Shown here: piece by piece, positions 1 to 7,038 of the stretch
How the letters are laid out: every line of letters begins with the position of its first letter
Numbering within the stretch: position 1 is the first letter of the stretch
NCBI GenBank assembly: GCA_031371425.1
Contig: JANMJO010000142.1
Coordinates: 1 to 11,425 of the forward strand
Source: JAFMIX01 sp031371425
Lineage (GTDB): Bacteria > Verrucomicrobiota > Verrucomicrobiia > Limisphaerales > JAFMIX01
DNA: 11,425 bases
Reading direction: 5' to 3'
Made by a program: the position numbers and the translations under genes
Notes under the pieces: generated by a model
Told to the model about the DNA's origin: nothing
Seen by the model: the letters and a program-made list of their open reading frames with translations, nothing else
Databases searched by the model: none

Positions 1-624
1 CGCGCTCCGTTCGCCGGCCAGCTCGGCATCCGGCTCGTGAGCCTCGGCGAAAATCTCGACCTCGGCAAACCCATCGTCTCCCTCCAGTCGCTCTCGCTGG
101 TGTGCGCGGATTTCTCGCTGCCGCAGCAAGAGCTTGCGCGTGTGAAGCCCGGCATGGCCGTGCGCCTGAGCATTGACGCGTATCCCGATAAATTTTTCGA
201 GGGCAAGCTCACCGCCATCAACCCCGCCCTCGATGCCGACACGCGCAGCCTGCGATTGCAGGCGACGTTCGAGAGCGCGGAGCAGTTGCTGCGTCCCGGA
301 ATGTTCGCGCGCGTGCAGGTCCTGCTGCCGGGCGACCAGACCGTGCTCGTCATTCCCTCCACGGCGGTGCTGAGCGCGCCATTCGGCGATTCCGTTTATG
401 TCGTTGAGAATTCCACCAACGCCACGGGCGGCCTCGTCGTGCGCCAGCAATTCATCCGCACCGGTCGCGGGCGCGGCGATTTCGTGAGTGTGGAGAGCGG
501 CCTCAAGCCCGGCGAGCGCGTGGCCAGCTCCGGCCTCTTCAAGCTCCGCAACGGCCAGGGCGTGGTCGAGAACAACGCCCTCGCGCCCAAGGCCAGCGAG
601 AAACCCAACCCGCCGAATGGATAG
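1..624 (+). CDS. RND efflux periplasmic adaptor (membrane fusion protein), 3' part
   Basis: The reading frame is open from the first base (translation begins RAPFAGQLGIRLVSLGENLD), so the start lies upstream of the window; the ATG-type start that could be placed at base 37 is not the true one. About 207 C-terminal residues are present. They match the HlyD/MexH-like adaptor family: the end of the lipoyl/barrel region (GKPIVSLQSL), a beta-barrel domain with the typical KPGMAVRLSIDAYP and INPALDADTRSLRLQA segments, the LRPGMFARVQV strand, then the IPSTAVL strand and the membrane-proximal domain ending GLKPGERVASSGLFKLRNG. In this family the adaptor sits in the periplasm and couples an inner-membrane RND pump to an outer-membrane channel. 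The permease gene follows 204 nt downstream on the same strand, so they are very likely one transport system. Substrate cannot be read from this part. Confidence 0.93.
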   Translation, partial: RAPFAGQLGIRLVSLGENLDLGKPIVSLQSLSLVCADFSLPQQELARVKPGMAVRLSIDAYPDKFFEGKLTAINPALDADTRSLRLQATFESAEQLLRPGMFARVQVLLPGDQTVLVIPSTAVLSAPFGDSVYVVENSTNATGGLVVRQQFIRTGRGRGDFVSVESGLKPGERVASSGLFKLRNGQGVVENNALAPKASEKPNPPNG

Positions 625-657
625 GATGAAAGAGCATTCAAGCCAAACTCTGAAGTC

Positions 658-817
658 GGGGAGCACGCCCGCCCCGGGCGTCGCTGTCCCCGACATCGGA
701 TGTCGGGGACAGCATCTTACCGGCGCGTGCGGACACCAGGTAACTTTGGATGACTTCGGTGCGTCCGGGTTTTCCGCGAGGGCGCGGAAAACTGCGCCCG
801 GGGCGGGCGCGCTCCCC
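658..817. repeat. Nested BIME-like palindromic element between adaptor and permease genes
   Basis: The outer arms 658-680 and 795-817 are inverted copies with 22 of 23 bases matching. Each arm is a GGAG tetranucleotide (CTCC on the right) followed by its own small hairpin (CGCCC/GGGCG), the layout of paired REP units. Inside lie two further hairpins: a perfect 15-bp inverted repeat 683-697/699-713 around a single base, and a 9-bp stem 770-778/783-791. The element fills most of the 204-nt gap between the two pump genes, and its right arm ends 11 nt before the permease start codon. It could be a mobile repeat, an mRNA stability element or a translation modulator; the sequence does not decide which. 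Confidence 0.85.
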
Positions 818-828
818 CCAGCCACAAC

Positions 829-3800
829 ATGAAATCTTTCACCGACATTTTCATCCGCCGTCCCGTGCTGGCCATCGTGGTCAACCTCGTGATTCTCATC
901 GCGGGGTTTCAGGCCATCCGCACGCTGAATTTCCGCCAGTATCCGCGCACGGATAACGCCGCCGTCACGGTCACCACCGCCTACGTCGGCGCGAGCGCAG
1001 ACCTCGTGCGCGGGTTCATCACCACGCCGCTGGAGCGCGCCATCGCGGCGGCGGACGGCATTGATTACATCGAGTCCAGCAGCAAGCTCGGCGTCTCGCT
1101 CATCACCGTGCGGCTCAAGTTGAATTACGATGCCACCAAGGCGCTCTCCGAAATCAGTTCCAAGGTGAACCAGGTCCGCAACAACCTCCCGCCCGAAGCC
1201 GAGGTGCCGGTCATCAACATCGAGGAGGCGGACACGAAATTTGCCTCCGCCTACCTCAGCTTCAGTTCCCAGATTCTCGAGCCGAACCAGATCACCGACT
1301 ACCTCGTGCGCGTGGTGCAGCCGCGCCTTTCTGCCCTCGAAGGCGTGCAGCGTGCGGACATCCTCGGCGGGCGCACCTTCGCCATGCGCATCTGGCTCAA
1401 GCCCGACCGCCTCGCCGCGCTCAACATCAACCCCGACCACATCCGCCAGGTGCTGGCCGCGAATAATTTCCTTTCCGCCGTGGGCCGCACCAAAGGCTCG
1501 CTCATCCAGGTCAACATGTCCGCGAACACCGACCTGCGCTCCGTCGAGGAGTTTCGCGAACTCGTCATCCGCCAGTCCGGCGACCGGCTTGTGCGGTTGC
1601 GCGATGTGGCCGACGTGGCGCTCGGCGCGGAGGATTACGAGACCGAGGTGCGCTTCACCGGCGAGAAGGCCGTGTTCATGGGCATCTGGGTTCTGCCCAA
1701 CGCCAACGCGCTCGATGTCATCAAGCGCGCTCGCACGGAGATGGACTCGATCCAAAAGGAATTGCCCACCGGCCTCAACGGACGCATGGCCTACGACGCG
1801 ACCAAATACATTGACGACGCCATCCGCGAAGTTTTGAAGACGCTCACCGAGACGCTCTTCATCGTCGCCATCGTCATCTATCTTTTCCTCGGCTCGCTGC
1901 GGTCGGTGCTCGTGCCGCTGGTGGCGATTCCCGTCTCGCTCATCGGCGCGGTGTTCCTGATGCAAGCGTTCGGCTTCACGCTGAACCTGCTCACGCTGCT
2001 GGCCATCGTCCTCTCCGTCGGGCTTGTGGTGGATGACGCCATCGTCATCGTCGAGAACGTGGAGCGTCATGTGCGCGAGGGCAAAATGCCGATTCACGCC
2101 GCGTTGCTGGGCGCGCGCGAACTCGTCGGCCCGGTCATCGCCATGACCATCACGCTCGCGGCGGTGTATTGCCCCATCGCGTTCCAGGGCGGTCTCACCG
2201 GCTCGCTGTTCCGCGAGTTCGCCATGACGCTGGCGGGCGCGGTGTTCATCTCCGGCATCGTGGCGCTCACGCTCTCGCCGCTGATGTCGGCCAAGCTGAT
2301 TGACGCCAAGAGCGAGGAGCGCGGCTTCACCGGCAAGGTGAACCGCGCATTCGACCGCTTGCGGAAATTTTACGCGCGCATCCTCGACGCCACGCTGGCT
2401 GCGAGGAAGGCGGTTTACACAGTTTGGATTGTGCTGACGCTGGTGGCGTGCGCGATGTTTTCGATGGCGTGGCAGGGCAAGGAGCTCGCGCCGGTGGAGG
2501 ACCAGGGCATCATTTTCGGCATCGTCGAAGCGCCGGCGGATGCGACGATTGATCAGACGGCGTTCTACACGCAGGAGGCCGGGCGACAGATGATGAGCAC
2601 GCCCGAGGCGGAGCGCACGTTCCAGATGACTTTTCCCGATAGCGGCTTTGGCGGGCTTGTGCTCAAACCGTGGGGCAAACGCAAGCGCACTGTGTTTCAG
2701 GTCATGCCGGAAGTGCAGTTGAAGCTGAATACTATTCCCGGCATCCGTTCGTTCGCCGTGGTGCAGTCCTCGCTGCCGGGCGGCGGAACTTTCCCCGTCG
2801 AATTTCTCATCTGCTCCACCGCCGAGCCGCAGCAGATCCTCGAGCTCGCCCAACAGTTGCAGCAGAAGGCGGCCACGAGCGGCATGTTCGCCTTCCCGCC
2901 GATCATTGATACGAAGGTGGACCAGCCGGAGGTGAAACTCATCCTCGACCGCGACAAGGTTGCCGCGCTCGGCCTCGACATGCGCACCATCGGCGCGGAC
3001 CTCGCCACGCTCGTGGGCGGGAATTATGTGAACCGCTTCAGCCTCGATGGCCGCAGCTACAAGGTCATCCCGCAGCTCAAGCGCGTCGAACGGCTCGACG
3101 CCAGCCAGCTTGAGAACAACTACGTCAAAGGCCCGAACGGAAAGCTCGTTCCCGTCAGCACCTTCGGCCACTTCGAGCGCAAGACGACGCCGCGCACGCT
3201 GAACCGCTTCCAACAATTCAACGCCGTGAAGCTCTCCGGCGTGGCCATCCGCCCGCTCGACGAGACATTGCGCTATCTCGAAACCGAGGCGGCGAAGATT
3301 CTGCCGCAAGGCTACAAGGTGGATTACACCGGCGAATCGCGGCAGTTGCGAACCGAGGGCAACAAGTTCCTTCCCGCGTTCGCGCTGGCGCTGGTTTTGA
3401 TTTTTCTCGTGCTCGCCGCGCAGTTCAACAGCTTCCGCGACCCGCTCATCATCCTGCTCGGCTCCGTGCCGCTCGCGATGTTCGGCGCGCTGATGTTCTG
3501 CTTCCTCAAGATGCCCGGCAACGGCGTGCCGTTCTGGACGGACGGCTGGACGACCACGCTCAACATCTATTCCCAAGTCGGCCTCGTCACGCTCGTCGGC
3601 CTCGTCTCGAAGAACGGCATCCTCATCGTGCAGTTTGCAAACGAACTGCAACGCCGCGGCCTGCCGAAAATCCAAGCCATCCGCGAAGCTGCGCTCGTGC
3701 GCTTGCGCCCCGTGCTGATGACCAGCGTGGCGACGGTGTGCGGCCATTTCCCACTCACGCTCGTCACCGGCGCTGGCGCGGCGGCGCGCAACAGCATCGG

Positions 3801-4005
3801 CATCATCGTCGTCTCCGGCATGTTCATCGGCACGCTCTTCACGCTGCTCGTCATCCCGGCCATCTACGTCCTCATCGCCAAGCAACACGGCGGCGAGGAG
3901 ATGGGCGCGATCGGCCGCGGCTACGATGAACCCTCCGCCATCGTGGCGAAGACGGACGTGGTCCTTGCCGGCGCGAACGGCGGCAGCCGGCGCGAGACGG
4001 TCTGA
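829..4005 (+). CDS. RND efflux permease, HAE-1 (AcrB/MexF-like) family
   Basis: A complete 1058-residue inner-membrane pump, the usual length for the AcrB/MexB/MexF family (about 1030-1060). It starts MKSFTDIFIRRPVLAIVV, the classic N-terminus with TM1 directly after it, which fixes the start although no Shine-Dalgarno sequence precedes it. Two homologous halves are visible: TM1, a periplasmic porter/funnel loop, TM2-6 (from about residue 337); then TM7 (about 528-548), a second loop, and TM8-12 (about 851-1021). The proton-relay residues are present: the Asp pair in TM4 (GLVVDDAIVIVENVERH, D402 and D403) and the TM10 Lys (LVGLVSKNGILIVQFANE, K928). It should act as a proton-driven trimer with the upstream adaptor. 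The outer-membrane partner is not in the window. The last 35 residues are a divergent cytoplasmic tail. Substrate is unknown; drug, dye or solvent efflux is typical of the family. Confidence 0.96.
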   Translation: MKSFTDIFIRRPVLAIVVNLVILIAGFQAIRTLNFRQYPRTDNAAVTVTTAYVGASADLVRGFITTPLERAIAAADGIDYIESSSKLGVSLITVRLKLNYDATKALSEISSKVNQVRNNLPPEAEVPVINIEEADTKFASAYLSFSSQILEPNQITDYLVRVVQPRLSALEGVQRADILGGRTFAMRIWLKPDRLAALNINPDHIRQVLAANNFLSAVGRTKGSLIQVNMSANTDLRSVEEFRELVIRQSGDRLVRLRDVADVALGAEDYETEVRFTGEKAVFMGIWVLPNANALDVIKRARTEMDSIQKELPTGLNGRMAYDATKYIDDAIREVLKTLTETLFIVAIVIYLFLGSLRSVLVPLVAIPVSLIGAVFLMQAFGFTLNLLTLLAIVLSVGLVVDDAIVIVENVERHVREGKMPIHAALLGARELVGPVIAMTITLAAVYCPIAFQGGLTGSLFREFAMTLAGAVFISGIVALTLSPLMSAKLIDAKSEERGFTGKVNRAFDRLRKFYARILDATLAARKAVYTVWIVLTLVACAMFSMAWQGKELAPVEDQGIIFGIVEAPADATIDQTAFYTQEAGRQMMSTPEAERTFQMTFPDSGFGGLVLKPWGKRKRTVFQVMPEVQLKLNTIPGIRSFAVVQSSLPGGGTFPVEFLICSTAEPQQILELAQQLQQKAATSGMFAFPPIIDTKVDQPEVKLILDRDKVAALGLDMRTIGADLATLVGGNYVNRFSLDGRSYKVIPQLKRVERLDASQLENNYVKGPNGKLVPVSTFGHFERKTTPRTLNRFQQFNAVKLSGVAIRPLDETLRYLETEAAKILPQGYKVDYTGESRQLRTEGNKFLPAFALALVLIFLVLAAQFNSFRDPLIILLGSVPLAMFGALMFCFLKMPGNGVPFWTDGWTTTLNIYSQVGLVTLVGLVSKNGILIVQFANELQRRGLPKIQAIREAALVRLRPVLMTSVATVCGHFPLTLVTGAGAAARNSIGIIVVSGMFIGTLFTLLVIPAIYVLIAKQHGGEEMGAIGRGYDEPSAIVAKTDVVLAGANGGSRRETV

Positions 4006-4012
4006 ACCGGAA

Positions 4013-4077
4013 CGCCGATTTCCAAATCGGCATTTTGGACGCAATCTCCTCACAGCTGGCCGTTTTGTAAATCGGCG
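4013..4077. repeat. Imperfect inverted repeat after the permease gene
   Basis: Bases 4013-4031 and 4059-4077 are inverted copies with 17 of 19 matching. The left arm alone is also a hairpin (GCCGATTT, two-base loop, AAATCGGC; 4014-4031). The element begins 8 nt after the permease stop codon and directly abuts the next palindromic element. It looks like another member of the short-repeat population of this genome. Confidence 0.7.
4014..4031 (+). terminator. Possible transcription terminator hairpin downstream of the permease
   Basis: An 8-bp perfect stem with a two-base loop lies 9 nt after the permease stop and is followed by ATTTTGG, a short T-rich run. The loop is tight and the T tract weak, so intrinsic termination is plausible but not certain. 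The hairpin is also the left arm of a repeat element, which could fully explain it. Confidence 0.3.
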
Positions 4078-4214
4078 CGGGCGCATCTTGACACTGCCCC
4101 CGTTTGGAGTTCCGCCTTCAGGCGGCTTGGGCGGATTGCCACGCCGAGCCGCGTAAACGCGGAACTCCAAACAGCCCGCCCATTTGTTTCGGGGGCAGTG
4201 TCAAGATGCGCCCG
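4078..4214. repeat. Palindromic element with perfect 25-bp terminal inverted repeats, carrying a second element inside
   Basis: Arms 4078-4102 and 4190-4214 are perfect inverted copies (25 of 25). The interior contains a complete copy of a different element (4102-4172) plus about 17 nt. The 8-nt sequence ATCGGCGC occurs at both outer edges (4071-4078 and 4215-4222) in direct orientation, as a target-site duplication would; because ATCGGC recurs nearby this may be chance. A TTGACA-like string inside the left arm is part of the repeat and I do not call it a promoter. Confidence 0.85.
4102..4172. repeat. GGAG-type palindromic element, intergenic copy
   Basis: Outer arms match perfectly over 14 bp (4102-4115 with 4159-4172). 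Each arm continues into its own hairpin: CCGCC-TTCA-GGCGG on the left and CCGCG-TAAA-CGCGG on the right, giving a cloverleaf-like fold with a GGAG tetranucleotide at the base. A second copy of the same family lies in frame inside the next gene (4776-4832). It occupies the loop of the larger palindrome 4078-4214, so it probably inserted there secondarily. Confidence 0.85.
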
Positions 4215-4276
4215 ATCGGCGCTCCGCTGGATAAACAAGCTTCTATCGGCGGCAATTGCCGGTATGCTGTCGCCAC

Positions 4277-7036
4277 ATGTCCGCAATTTCAAACACCCCA
4301 CCGCTCCCCGAACTCCTCGCGCCCGCCGGCGATTGGGACTGCGTCAAGGCCGCCGTCGAGAACGGCGCGGACGCCATCTACTTTGGCCTCGAAAAGTTCA
4401 ACGCCCGGATGCGCGCGAACAATTTCACCGAAGCTGACCTGCCGAAGCTGATGGAATTTCTGCACCGTCGCGGCGTGAAGGGCTACGTCACCTTCAACAT
4501 CCTCGTCTTCCAGAACGAAATCGCCGACGCGGAAAACTATCTCCGCTCCATCATCGCCGCCGGTGTGGATGCCGCCATCGTTCAGGACGTGGGCATGTGC
4601 AAACTCATTCGCTCGCTCTCGCCGGATTTCCCCATCCACGCCTCCACGCAGATGACCGTGACGAGCGCGGCGGGCGTGGAGTTCGCCCGCGACCTCGGCT
4701 GCAACCTCGTCGTCCTCGCCCGCGAATGTTCCATCGCCGAGATTGAAAAGATTCAGGCCGCGCAAGCTGCCTTGCTTGGAGTTCCTCCTTCAGGCGGTTC
4801 GGACGCTCTGCCGCCTAAAGGCGGAACTCCAAACCAACTTCCCCTCGAAGTGTTCGTCCACGGCGCGCTGTGCGTGGCCTACTCCGGCCAATGCCTCACC
4901 AGCGAATCTCTCGGTGGCCGCTCCGCCAACCGTGGCGAATGCGCGCAGGCCTGCCGCATGCCCTACGATTTGATTTCCGACGGCCAGCTCGTCCCGCTCG
5001 GTGACCGCAAATATCTTTTGAGCCCGCAAGACCTCGCCGGCTTGGATGTTTTGCCGGAGTTGATCCGCACCGGCGTCGCCTCGCTCAAGATCGAAGGCCG
5101 GCTCAAGTCGGCGGAATACGTGGCCAACATCACGCGCGTTTATCGGGCCGCGCTCGACCGCCTTGGTAGCAGCCGACGTGAGGAGGCTCAAACTGAAAAG
5201 GGGAAAGGGAGCGGAGGAGAAAAGGAGCAGTTGCCGCCCGCCAGTGTCCCTTCTTCTCCTCTGCCCCTTTTCTCCTCTGCCCGCCAGTCAGAGCCTCCTC
5301 ACGTCGGCTGCTACGATGAAAAAGACCGCTACGAAATGGAGATGGCTTTCTCGCGTGGCTTGCACACCGGCTGGTTCGGCGGCACGAACAACCAGGCGCT
5401 CGTCCACGCCCGCTTCGGCAAGAAGCGCGGCGTCTATCTCGGCTCGGTTGCAAAAGTTTCCCGCGATAGCGTGGCGTTGAAGCTGGAATCACCCCTCAAG
5501 CTCGGCGACGGCATCGTGTTCGACGCCGGCAAACCGGCGGAGAAGGAAGAGGGCGGGCGCGTTTACGAAATTCAAAATTTCAAATTCAAACTTCAAAATT
5601 CCGAAGTCGAATTGAAGTTCGCGCATGACCACATTGACTTCAGCCGCGTCCACGTGGGCGACAAAGTTTGGAAGACGAACGACCCGGAACTCGACAGGCG
5701 TCTGCGCCAGACTTACGAGGGCGACAAGATCCGTTTCCAACGTCCGCTCCATCTCGAAGTTCACGGCCTCGTTGGCAGGCCGCTCACGCTCATCGCTCGC
5801 GACGGACTCGGACACGTTACAAAGATTGAATCCGCCATGCCGCTCACGCAGGCGGAGAAGCAGCCGCTCACGACGGAGCGATTGCGCGAGCAGCTTGGCC
5901 GATTGGGTGGCACGCCGTTCTGCCTCGGCGAATTGAAGAACGAACTTGCCGGCGAAGCCATGCTGCCCATGAGCGAGCTGAACCGCCTCCGCCGCGAAGC
6001 CGTCATCGAACTGGAAAAGCAGCGCGCATTACCGAAAAAGTGGGAGCTTAAAGTAGGGCAGGCGTCTCGCCTGCCCAGCGAGCGCTTCAGCGCGAGCAGT
6101 CAGCTTGCAATAACTTCCGCCGACTCCGTCGGCGGGGGCAGGCGAGACGCCTGCCCTACTTTAATTGTTCTCGTGCGCAACCTTGCACAACTCGATGCCG
6201 CGCTCGCTTGCGGCGTGACGACGGTCTATTGCGAGTTTGAAGACCCAAAGAAATATCGCGAGGCCGTTTTACTGGCGCGTGACGGGTGGCGCGTGACGGG
6301 TGGCGTGGATTCCCTGTCACCCGCCACACGTCACCCGTCACCTACCATTTGGGTTGCCCCGCCTCGCATCTTCAAGATGGGCGAGGAATGGATTCTCAAT
6401 CAGGTCCGCTCCGCCAACGCCGACGGCTACCTCGTCCGCAACTATGACCACCTGAAATTTTTCGCCGGCGATCGCAAGCGGGGCGATTACTCGCTGAACA
6501 TCGCCAACCATTTCGCCGCCGACTATTTCAAGAACAAGTTCGCCCTCGAAACCGTGACCGCCAGCTACGACCTGAACGTCACGCAGCTCGAAGCATTGCT
6601 GCAAGGCGCGCCGCCGGAGTGGTTCGAGATCACCATCCACCAGCACATGCCGATGTTTCACATGGAGCACTGCGTGTTCTGCGCGTTCCTCTCCACCGGC
6701 ACGGATTACACGAACTGCGGCCGCCCGTGCGATAAGCATGATGTCCGCCTGCGCGACCGCGTGGGCGCACAGCACGCGCTCAAGGCAGACGCGGGTTGCC
6801 GCAACACCGTCTTCAACTCGCAATCGCAGACCGGCGCGGAATACGTGGAGCGGATGCTGGCATTGGGCGTGCGGAATTTCCGCGTGGAGTTCCTGAACGA
6901 AACACCGGAGCAAGTGACCGAGACCATCGTGAAATATCGTCAACTCTTGCGTGGTGAAATTTCCGGCACGGAACTCTGGCGCGAGCTGAAGCTCTTCAAC
7001 CAACTCGGCGTCACGCGCGGGCAGATGGGGAAGTGA
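4277..7036 (+). CDS. Double-domain U32 family protein (RlhA/TrhP/UbiU-like, formerly 'peptidase U32'), with in-frame repeat insertions
   Basis: A 919-residue protein. I choose ATG 4277 (MSAISNTPPLPELLAPAGDW) over the in-frame TTG 21 nt upstream because family members begin just before PELLAPAGD. Domains: a U32 TIM-barrel (about 8-295) with the family signature EVFVHGALCVAYSGQCLTS and four cysteines (C199, C206, C222, C226) placed like the Fe-S ligands of characterised U32 proteins; a DUF3656-like beta domain (about 350-590; VHVGDKVWKTNDPELDRRL); and a second U32-like barrel (about 630-919) with another cysteine set (C799, C802, C814, C818). Characterised relatives are tRNA/rRNA or ubiquinone hydroxylation proteins, so RNA modification is likelier than proteolysis; the exact substrate is unknown. 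Five repeats lie in frame (residues about 167-186, 297-346, 431-442, 591-629, 666-689); without them about 775 residues remain. The frame is intact, so I do not call it a pseudogene. No clear Shine-Dalgarno sequence is seen. Confidence 0.9.
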   Translation: MSAISNTPPLPELLAPAGDWDCVKAAVENGADAIYFGLEKFNARMRANNFTEADLPKLMEFLHRRGVKGYVTFNILVFQNEIADAENYLRSIIAAGVDAAIVQDVGMCKLIRSLSPDFPIHASTQMTVTSAAGVEFARDLGCNLVVLARECSIAEIEKIQAAQAALLGVPPSGGSDALPPKGGTPNQLPLEVFVHGALCVAYSGQCLTSESLGGRSANRGECAQACRMPYDLISDGQLVPLGDRKYLLSPQDLAGLDVLPELIRTGVASLKIEGRLKSAEYVANITRVYRAALDRLGSSRREEAQTEKGKGSGGEKEQLPPASVPSSPLPLFSSARQSEPPHVGCYDEKDRYEMEMAFSRGLHTGWFGGTNNQALVHARFGKKRGVYLGSVAKVSRDSVALKLESPLKLGDGIVFDAGKPAEKEEGGRVYEIQNFKFKLQNSEVELKFAHDHIDFSRVHVGDKVWKTNDPELDRRLRQTYEGDKIRFQRPLHLEVHGLVGRPLTLIARDGLGHVTKIESAMPLTQAEKQPLTTERLREQLGRLGGTPFCLGELKNELAGEAMLPMSELNRLRREAVIELEKQRALPKKWELKVGQASRLPSERFSASSQLAITSADSVGGGRRDACPTLIVLVRNLAQLDAALACGVTTVYCEFEDPKKYREAVLLARDGWRVTGGVDSLSPATRHPSPTIWVAPPRIFKMGEEWILNQVRSANADGYLVRNYDHLKFFAGDRKRGDYSLNIANHFAADYFKNKFALETVTASYDLNVTQLEALLQGAPPEWFEITIHQHMPMFHMEHCVFCAFLSTGTDYTNCGRPCDKHDVRLRDRVGAQHALKADAGCRNTVFNSQSQTGAEYVERMLALGVRNFRVEFLNETPEQVTETIVKYRQLLRGEISGTELWRELKLFNQLGVTRGQMGK
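4776..4832. repeat. GGAG-type palindromic element inside the U32 gene (family of 4102-4172)
   Basis: Arms 4776-4797 and 4811-4832 are inverted copies with 20 of 22 bases matching. As in the intergenic copy, each arm holds GGAGTTCC followed by a small hairpin of the type CCGCC-loop-GGCGG (one mismatch on the left). The 57 nt are exactly 19 codons long and read GVPPSGG ... PPKGGTP, placed in a loop just before the EVFVHGALC signature. The surrounding protein aligns with the family on both sides, so this is an insertion in a tolerated loop. Confidence 0.88.
5166..5314. repeat. GTAG-type palindromic element inside the U32 gene, 24-bp perfect arms
   Basis: Arms 5166-5189 and 5291-5314 are perfect 24-bp inverted copies beginning with GTAG and ending with CTAC. 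A second inverted repeat is nested inside (5211-5230 with 5261-5280, 18 of 20). The left interior is purine-rich and the right interior pyrimidine-rich. It is read in frame as a low-complexity stretch (SSRREEA ... SEPPHVGCY) between the first U32 barrel and the DUF3656-like domain. The left arm contains AGGAGG, a perfect Shine-Dalgarno core inside coding sequence, with no start codon at a useful distance. Confidence 0.9.
5568..5601. repeat. AT-rich TTCAAA-type simple repeat in the U32 gene
   Basis: A run of imperfect AAATTCAAA / TTTCAAATTC units, strikingly AT-rich inside a GC-rich gene. It encodes EIQNFKFKLQNSE in the DUF3656-like domain. The composition jump and repetition suggest an inserted repeat rather than ancestral coding sequence, but the boundaries are unclear. 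Confidence 0.55.
6049..6163. repeat. GTAG-type palindromic element inside the U32 gene, 28-bp perfect arms
   Basis: Arms 6049-6076 and 6136-6163 are perfect 28-bp inverted copies. Each arm carries GTAG followed by a 9-bp hairpin (GGGCAGGCG-TCT-CGCCTGCCC type), the exact plan of two REP units facing each other. The middle holds one more short hairpin (6118-6134). It reads in frame as VGQASRLPSE ... GGRRDACPTL and lies between the DUF3656-like domain and the second U32 barrel. Confidence 0.9.
6273..6341. repeat. GTGACGGGT-type repeat element inside the U32 gene
   Basis: A 14-bp tandem duplication (TGGCGCGTGACGGG at 6273-6286 and 6287-6300) is followed by an inverted counterpart: 6279-6302 pairs with 6318-6341 at 21 of 24 positions, leaving a 15-nt loop. 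The 69 nt equal 23 codons and read as WRVTGG ... SPATRHPSPT inside the second U32 barrel, in a probable loop before a strand reading IWVAPP. Confidence 0.75.
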
Positions 7037-7038
7037 GC

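Noticed and set aside
4088..4093. TTGACA-like -35 box upstream of the U32 gene
   Set aside because: It lies inside the perfect arm of a palindromic repeat and has no -10 box at suitable spacing.
4277..7036. U32 gene as a pseudogene disrupted by repeats
   Set aside because: The frame is uninterrupted over 919 codons, key cysteines and the family signature are intact, and the conserved sequence resumes in frame after each insertion.
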